Shown in pieces: positions 59,725-64,000 of a stretch of 64,000 nt of DNA (positions are counted from its first letter, which is position 1; every line of letters begins with the position of its first letter). Source of the stretch: Pyronema omphalodes (lineage: Eukaryota > Ascomycota > Pezizomycetes > Pezizales > Pyronemataceae). The notes under the pieces are model-generated. The model was not told where the DNA came from. It searched no databases and saw nothing but the letters and a program-made list of their open reading frames with translations. The stretch covers positions 310,001-374,000 of the forward strand of contig JAJJXM010000049.1 of NCBI GenBank assembly GCA_024516155.1. Direction: 5' to 3'. A program made the position numbers and the translations under genes.

Positions 59725-62362
59725 AGTAAGAGGAGCTAAGTTCTTCACGAAGATGGACTTGAAGAACGGATATCATTTAATCAGGATTAAAGAAGGCGAT
59801 GAATGGAAGACTGCCTTCAGATGCAGATATGGGTTATATGAATTTTTGGTAATGCCTTTTGGGTTAAGCAATGCACCGGCCACATTCCAGGATATGATGA
59901 ATCATATCTTTAGGGACATGTTGGATCAGGGAGTGATTGCTTATATTGATGATGTTCTGATTTACGCTGAGACGGAGGAGGAACATGATGAATCGGTTAA
60001 GGAAGTCTTAAAAAGACTGGAAGAAAATGGGCTGGTAATATCTCCGGAAAAATGTGTTTGGGGGACAAACAAAGTGGAATTTTTGGGGTATATTATAAGC
60101 GAAAAGGGAATTGAGATGGCAAAGGATAAAGTGGAAACCGTCCTGGTTTGGGAACCTCCTAGATCCTTGAAAGAGACACAAGGCTTTCTTGGCTTTGCAA
60201 ACTTCTATCGCCGATTCATAAAGGACTTTTCAAGAATTTGTCGTCCTCTTACTGAATCTACCAAGGGCGATCCAAAGAAGTGGGAATGGACTGTTGCCAT
60301 GGAATTGGCATTTGATGAGTTGAAGCAGAGGTTTACGAAGGCACCAATATTGGGTCATTTTGATCCTAAAAAGGTTTGCATTGTTGAAACTGATGCTTCT
60401 GACTTTGCCTTAGGCGCAGTCCTTTCTCAGAAAGGAGAGGACGGAAAGCTGCACCCTATTGCTTTTCACTCCAGGAAATTTACTCCGGCAGAAATCAACT
60501 ACGAAATCCATGATAAAGAGCTTTTAGCTATTGTGGATTCGTTTAAAATATGGAGAAGATACTTGGAGGGAGCAATGCACACAGTTCAGGTATTCAGCGA
60601 CCATCAAAATTTGGAGTACTTCACCACAACAAAAGTACTCAATCGTCGCCAAGCAAGGTGGGCTCAAGAACTTGCTGGTATTGACTTTAAAATTTTTTAC
60701 AGACCTGGAAGTAAGAATGGGAAGCCAGATGCATTGTCAAGGCGTCCGGAGTTCCACCCTGAAAAGGGGGGAGGTGAGGATCAGCCGATTACGACTATCC
60801 TTCACAAAGAACATTTTGCATCGATTTCAGCAATCAGCAGTGGAGGAGAAGGAACTTCATTCATGGTTTCTTCAGCACGGCTCAATTCTATTCCTTCTGT
60901 TAAATGGTCTGGCGAATTTTTGAAGATGGTTAAAGAAGCTGGAGAACTGGACGAAAATTATAAAAAAGCAGCAAACAAAATAAAGGATCCACTAACGATA
61001 GAAGATGGCATAATCTATCGGAAAGAGAAGTTATGGGTGCCAAAGGATTTAGTCAACATGGTCCTGGAATCGGAGCACAACTCCAAAATTGCAGGACACT
61101 TTGGTCAGGATAAGACCATTGAATTAATAAGAAGAAACTTTTGGTGGCCGAAGATGGATGAACAAATAATTGAATATATTCAAAGCTGTTTGGAATGTCA
61201 GAAGGACAAGACGGCTAGGCACCTTAAGTATGGGATGTTGCAACCTTTGGAATTAACATATGCCCCATGGCAGTCTATTGCTATGGATTTCATCACCGAC
61301 CTACCAGAATCAAATGGGTGTGATCAACTATGGGTTATAGTTGATCGATTTACTAAAATGGCGCACTTCATTCCCCTACAGAAAGATGGCAAGACAACTG
61401 CAGACCTTGTCAGGATTTTCGCAAAGGAAATTTGGAAGTTGCACGGCTTACCGAAGGACATAGTGTCGGACAGAGACTCCAGGTTCACAAGCACCACCTG
61501 GAAAGCATTTCTTGGAACGTTAGGAATAAAACCAAGAATGTCAACAGCCTTCCACCCACAAACAGATGGACAAACGGAACGGCTCAACCAAACAATTGAA
61601 GCTTACCTCCGCTCTTTTGTTAACCACGAAATGGACGACTGGGCTGATCTCTTACCCATGGCTGAGTTCGCATACAATAACTCAGTCACAAGCGCAACTG
61701 GACTGTCACCCTTTTACGCTAACTATGGGTTCTACCCAAATACAAGCAACCCTGCGGCAACTGCTGTGCGCAACCCAGCCAGCAAAGCCTACGCCCACTG
61801 GATGCATACGATTCATGAAGGAGCCAAGTTAGCCCTTCAAAAAACACAAGAAAGAATGAAACATTATGCAGACCAGAAACGACAGGAGGCACCAGAATAC
61901 CAAGTAGGAGACTTGGTTATGTTAGATGGACGCAACATACGAACCAGACGCCCATCAAGGAAGTTAGACCATAAACTACATGGTCCCTTCCAGGTCGAAA
62001 AGGTCATCTCCCCATCAGCAGTACGACTCACGCTCCCACGAAAATGGAAGATACACAACGTCTTCCATACCTCTTTACTTGAGCCCTTTAGAGCAGGAAC
62101 TCGGGCTCCACCAGACACAAATAAAATTTTACGGGAGGCAGATGATGTTGAGGGAAGCGAGGAATACGATATCGATGAAGTCATGAGCAGCTATAAATCT
62201 GGGAATCGAGTATTGTACCTTGTTAAATGGCTAGGTTGGCCCAACAAAAAAGACTGGACGGCAGAACCATTCGACAACTTTTCAGTAGGAGGTCAGGAGA
62301 AGTTACGAGACTTTCATCTCAAGTACCCTGATTCTCCGAGGGACTACCGACTCAAGGATTAG
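59725..62362 (+). pseudogene. pol: Chromovirus B pol, second part: RT, RNase H, integrase, chromodomain
   Basis: Continues VRGAKFFTKMDLKNGYHLI of the RT after the LINE-2 insertion, with YIDDVLIYAE (about 59942), the RNase H start ETDASDFALGAVLSQ, the integrase zinc finger ending CLECQKDK, and the DDE residues in AMDFITDLP, SDRDSRFT and GQTERLNQT. The chromodomain follows (YLVKWLGWPNKKDW), then the stop at 62360-62362. No stop codons within, and nearly identical to A pol. Translation from the B promoter would end inside LINE-2, so this half is expressed only if LINE-2 is absent. Confidence 0.92.
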
Positions 62363-62520
62363 GGCTTAATGTTTTTCCCTACGAGGTTTTCATTAGGTCG
62401 AGTTGGTAGTAGGATGTAGGGGCTGGAGGACTACATCCATATATGATCACTAAGTCACTTGGCTACGGCGAGGTGCGATCACAGAATGATAAGCTACTTG
62501 CTTCGGGACGAAGCTTGAAC

Positions 62521-62533
62521 AGGGGGGAGGTGG
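62521..62533 (+). other. Polypurine tract of chromovirus B
   Basis: aggggggaggtgg directly before the 3' LTR, the usual primer site for plus-strand synthesis in LTR elements. The C-rich mirror at about 44975-44987 in A is the same tract. Confidence 0.8.
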
Positions 62534-63889
62534 TGTCACACCCTATATTGTGTGAGTATAGAATAGGTAACATGTATAACATTTAGAGAACATGGCAAAC
62601 TCGACAGGAGAATGAATAATAAGGTTAGTATCCCGGGCCGGAACCCCCTGAGGAGCTCCAGCTAGCCACGTCACGTGATTCGTGACTTTCCGAAAGGACC
62701 TCACGAGGATCCCGGCCCGAGGCGTCGCTACCTGTTATTCACTGTCAGTTTGGGAGGATCACAGATGGATGGGAACGAGGAACAACTTACCTCATGGGTG
62801 TCGACTTACCCATGAGAAAACTACAGACGACGCTGATGGAGACAGAAGACGACGGCGAAAGGACACCTCCTTATACTTGAGGTTGTGTTCCACCAAGCAC
62901 GGCTACCAGAGGGCTTGCAAGAGAAGGGAATTCTCAGGACAGTGCAAGGCAGACGAATAGGATCATCCGAGGTCTGAGTTGGACGGATAGTCGGCCAAGG
63001 AACAAGGCAGAGTCTAGTCAGCCAACAGGAGTGGAGCTCAGGACAAGGGTCAAGATTGCGTTAGCATGAGACGACGTCCTGCAGCAAGGAACACCACTCA
63101 GGGAAACTGTTGGATGGAACTGATATGACGCGACCTTAGGCCAATGACTACCGACTGCAAGATAAGACGGCGTTTGCATACACACCAGGGTGTGGCTGCG
63201 CGCAAGTGCGCGCAGGTGGGGCTGTTATGACATCACACAGGAATGTGACGGGGCAGTGCGCTCCGGTAAGGCATAGTCTGCCTTATGATGTCAGATTCCT
63301 TCACTCGCAATCGAGATTCTCTAGGGAGATCTATGATCAAGACGACTCATAAGATATATGACTCACATGTCATCATCAGAGGAGTCACTGCATTATGCGC
63401 TCAAGTGGAGTCACCCTCCACTAGGCGCTTAACCCCAATATCTGATTGGAAGGTGTGGTAGCACGGCAAGGAATGTCAAGGATTAATCTGACACGAAGGT
63501 CATCATGCAAGTGAGCAATTAATATAATTGCGCATGCAGCATGATGCGAGCCATCAGCAGATTTGTCAAAGAATTGACTCACGTCTTATCTCCTAGGCTT
63601 AGTTGGGAAGTTGGTTCCCTTGGGAAGTCTGGGCGAACTTGTAGACGAAAGTCTATAAAAGACCCTAAGTCTTCCCACCGTCTCCTCCAGCATCAGCAAC
63701 TTGATCTCTTGTTACGACATACCTTTCTACACCAATACCTCAGGACGAGACCCTTAAGTTTATTCGGCCTGTGATCGATTAGTTTACTTCCTAGCTCTTA
63801 GGAAAATCTATTTGTTGAATATCTTTCAAACGAAGCAATAACTGATCGGAAAAGCCTCTGTATTGAAAGCCTCAATACCCAGGTTCACA
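62534..63889 (+). repeat. 3' LTR of chromovirus B (1356 bp)
   Basis: TGTCACACCC to GGTTCACA; TATA at 63654-63660; ccttaagtttat conserved as in the 5' LTR. It has the same length as LTR A and shares its variants at positions where the B 5' LTR differs. Confidence 0.92.
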
Positions 63890-64000
63890 GTTGACCCCAG
63901 ATTGCTGCAATTTGTTGACAAGTGATTCCAAAAATGCTTCCGTTGCATTTTTTGCTTCAGGCTTCTTTTGTTGAGCCTTTTGTTTGCGCTCCTGGCGCTT
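63890..64000 (-). pseudogene. gag: Inverted gag fragment of a chromovirus (runs off the window)
   Basis: On the minus strand it reads KRQERKQKAQQKKPEAKNA then TEAFLESLVNKLQQSGVN, matching Gag B residues about 340-375 with some changes. It abuts the B 3' LTR at 63889/63890 and continues off the right edge toward the Gag N-terminus. Its orientation matches element A, so it may be the displaced 5' part of A. If so, about 1.8 kb (equivalent to 50673-52507 of B) is missing between this point and the A pol. Confidence 0.75.

Larger units (their letters stand above)
48062..63889 (+). mobile_element. Ty3/gypsy chromovirus B (plus), split by LINE-2
   Basis: 5' LTR 48062-49419, gag 49548-51728, pol 51725-52785 plus 59725-62362, purine tract 62521-62533, 3' LTR 62534-63889. 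Without LINE-2 and one target-site copy the element is about 8.9 kb. No 5-bp target-site duplication is visible: tcgta precedes the 5' LTR and gttga follows the 3' LTR. Confidence 0.9.

Overview
The window reads as nuclear DNA of a filamentous ascomycete (Pezizomycotina; a leotiomycete is my best guess, not proven). The evidence is short 50-130 base introns with GT...AG ends and CTAAC/CTGAT-type branch sites, a HeLo-type NLR, a SAL1-type carrier, a fungal cyclin C, and fungal LTR and LINE retroelements. There is no bacterial operon structure. I saw no tRNA, rRNA or CRISPR array.

Layout. Positions 924-6325 hold an eight-exon gene that I reassembled from frame and splice signals: a CorA-like two-helix membrane module with a GMN motif, fused to about 30 ankyrin repeats. 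Positions 7285-7905 hold a decayed 22-bp minisatellite split by a 241-bp hAT-like MITE. Positions 9070-12972 hold a HeLo/NB-ARC/TPR NLR-type receptor. Positions 15243-17497 (minus) hold an 11-exon calcium-regulated mitochondrial ATP-Mg/Pi carrier (SAL1 type), divergent from the Mediator kinase-module cyclin C gene at 18647-19903. A gene-poor, low-complexity stretch follows to 41130, broken only by a small two-exon fungal protein gene at 32745-33369.

From 41131 to the end the window is a nest of retroelements. A Tad/I-like LINE (minus, LINE-1) is interrupted by a chromodomain Ty3/gypsy element (A, minus). Element A's pol is cut by a second, related chromovirus (B, plus), whose reverse transcriptase is in turn split by a second, essentially full-length LINE (LINE-2, minus, 6.9 kb) with a perfect 12-bp target-site duplication. 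An inverted gag fragment at the right edge probably belongs to A.

How the genes relate. The CorA-ankyrin and NLR genes lie 2.7 kb apart on the same strand. Both end in long arrays of nearly identical repeats, the architecture of fungal non-self or ligand-sensing proteins, so this may be a small recognition cluster (inference). The carrier and cyclin C are housekeeping genes. The retroelements supply their own replication functions; B shows signs of self-primed reverse transcription and of a -1 gag-pol frameshift. All exon structures are my reconstructions from the sequence, without transcript support.
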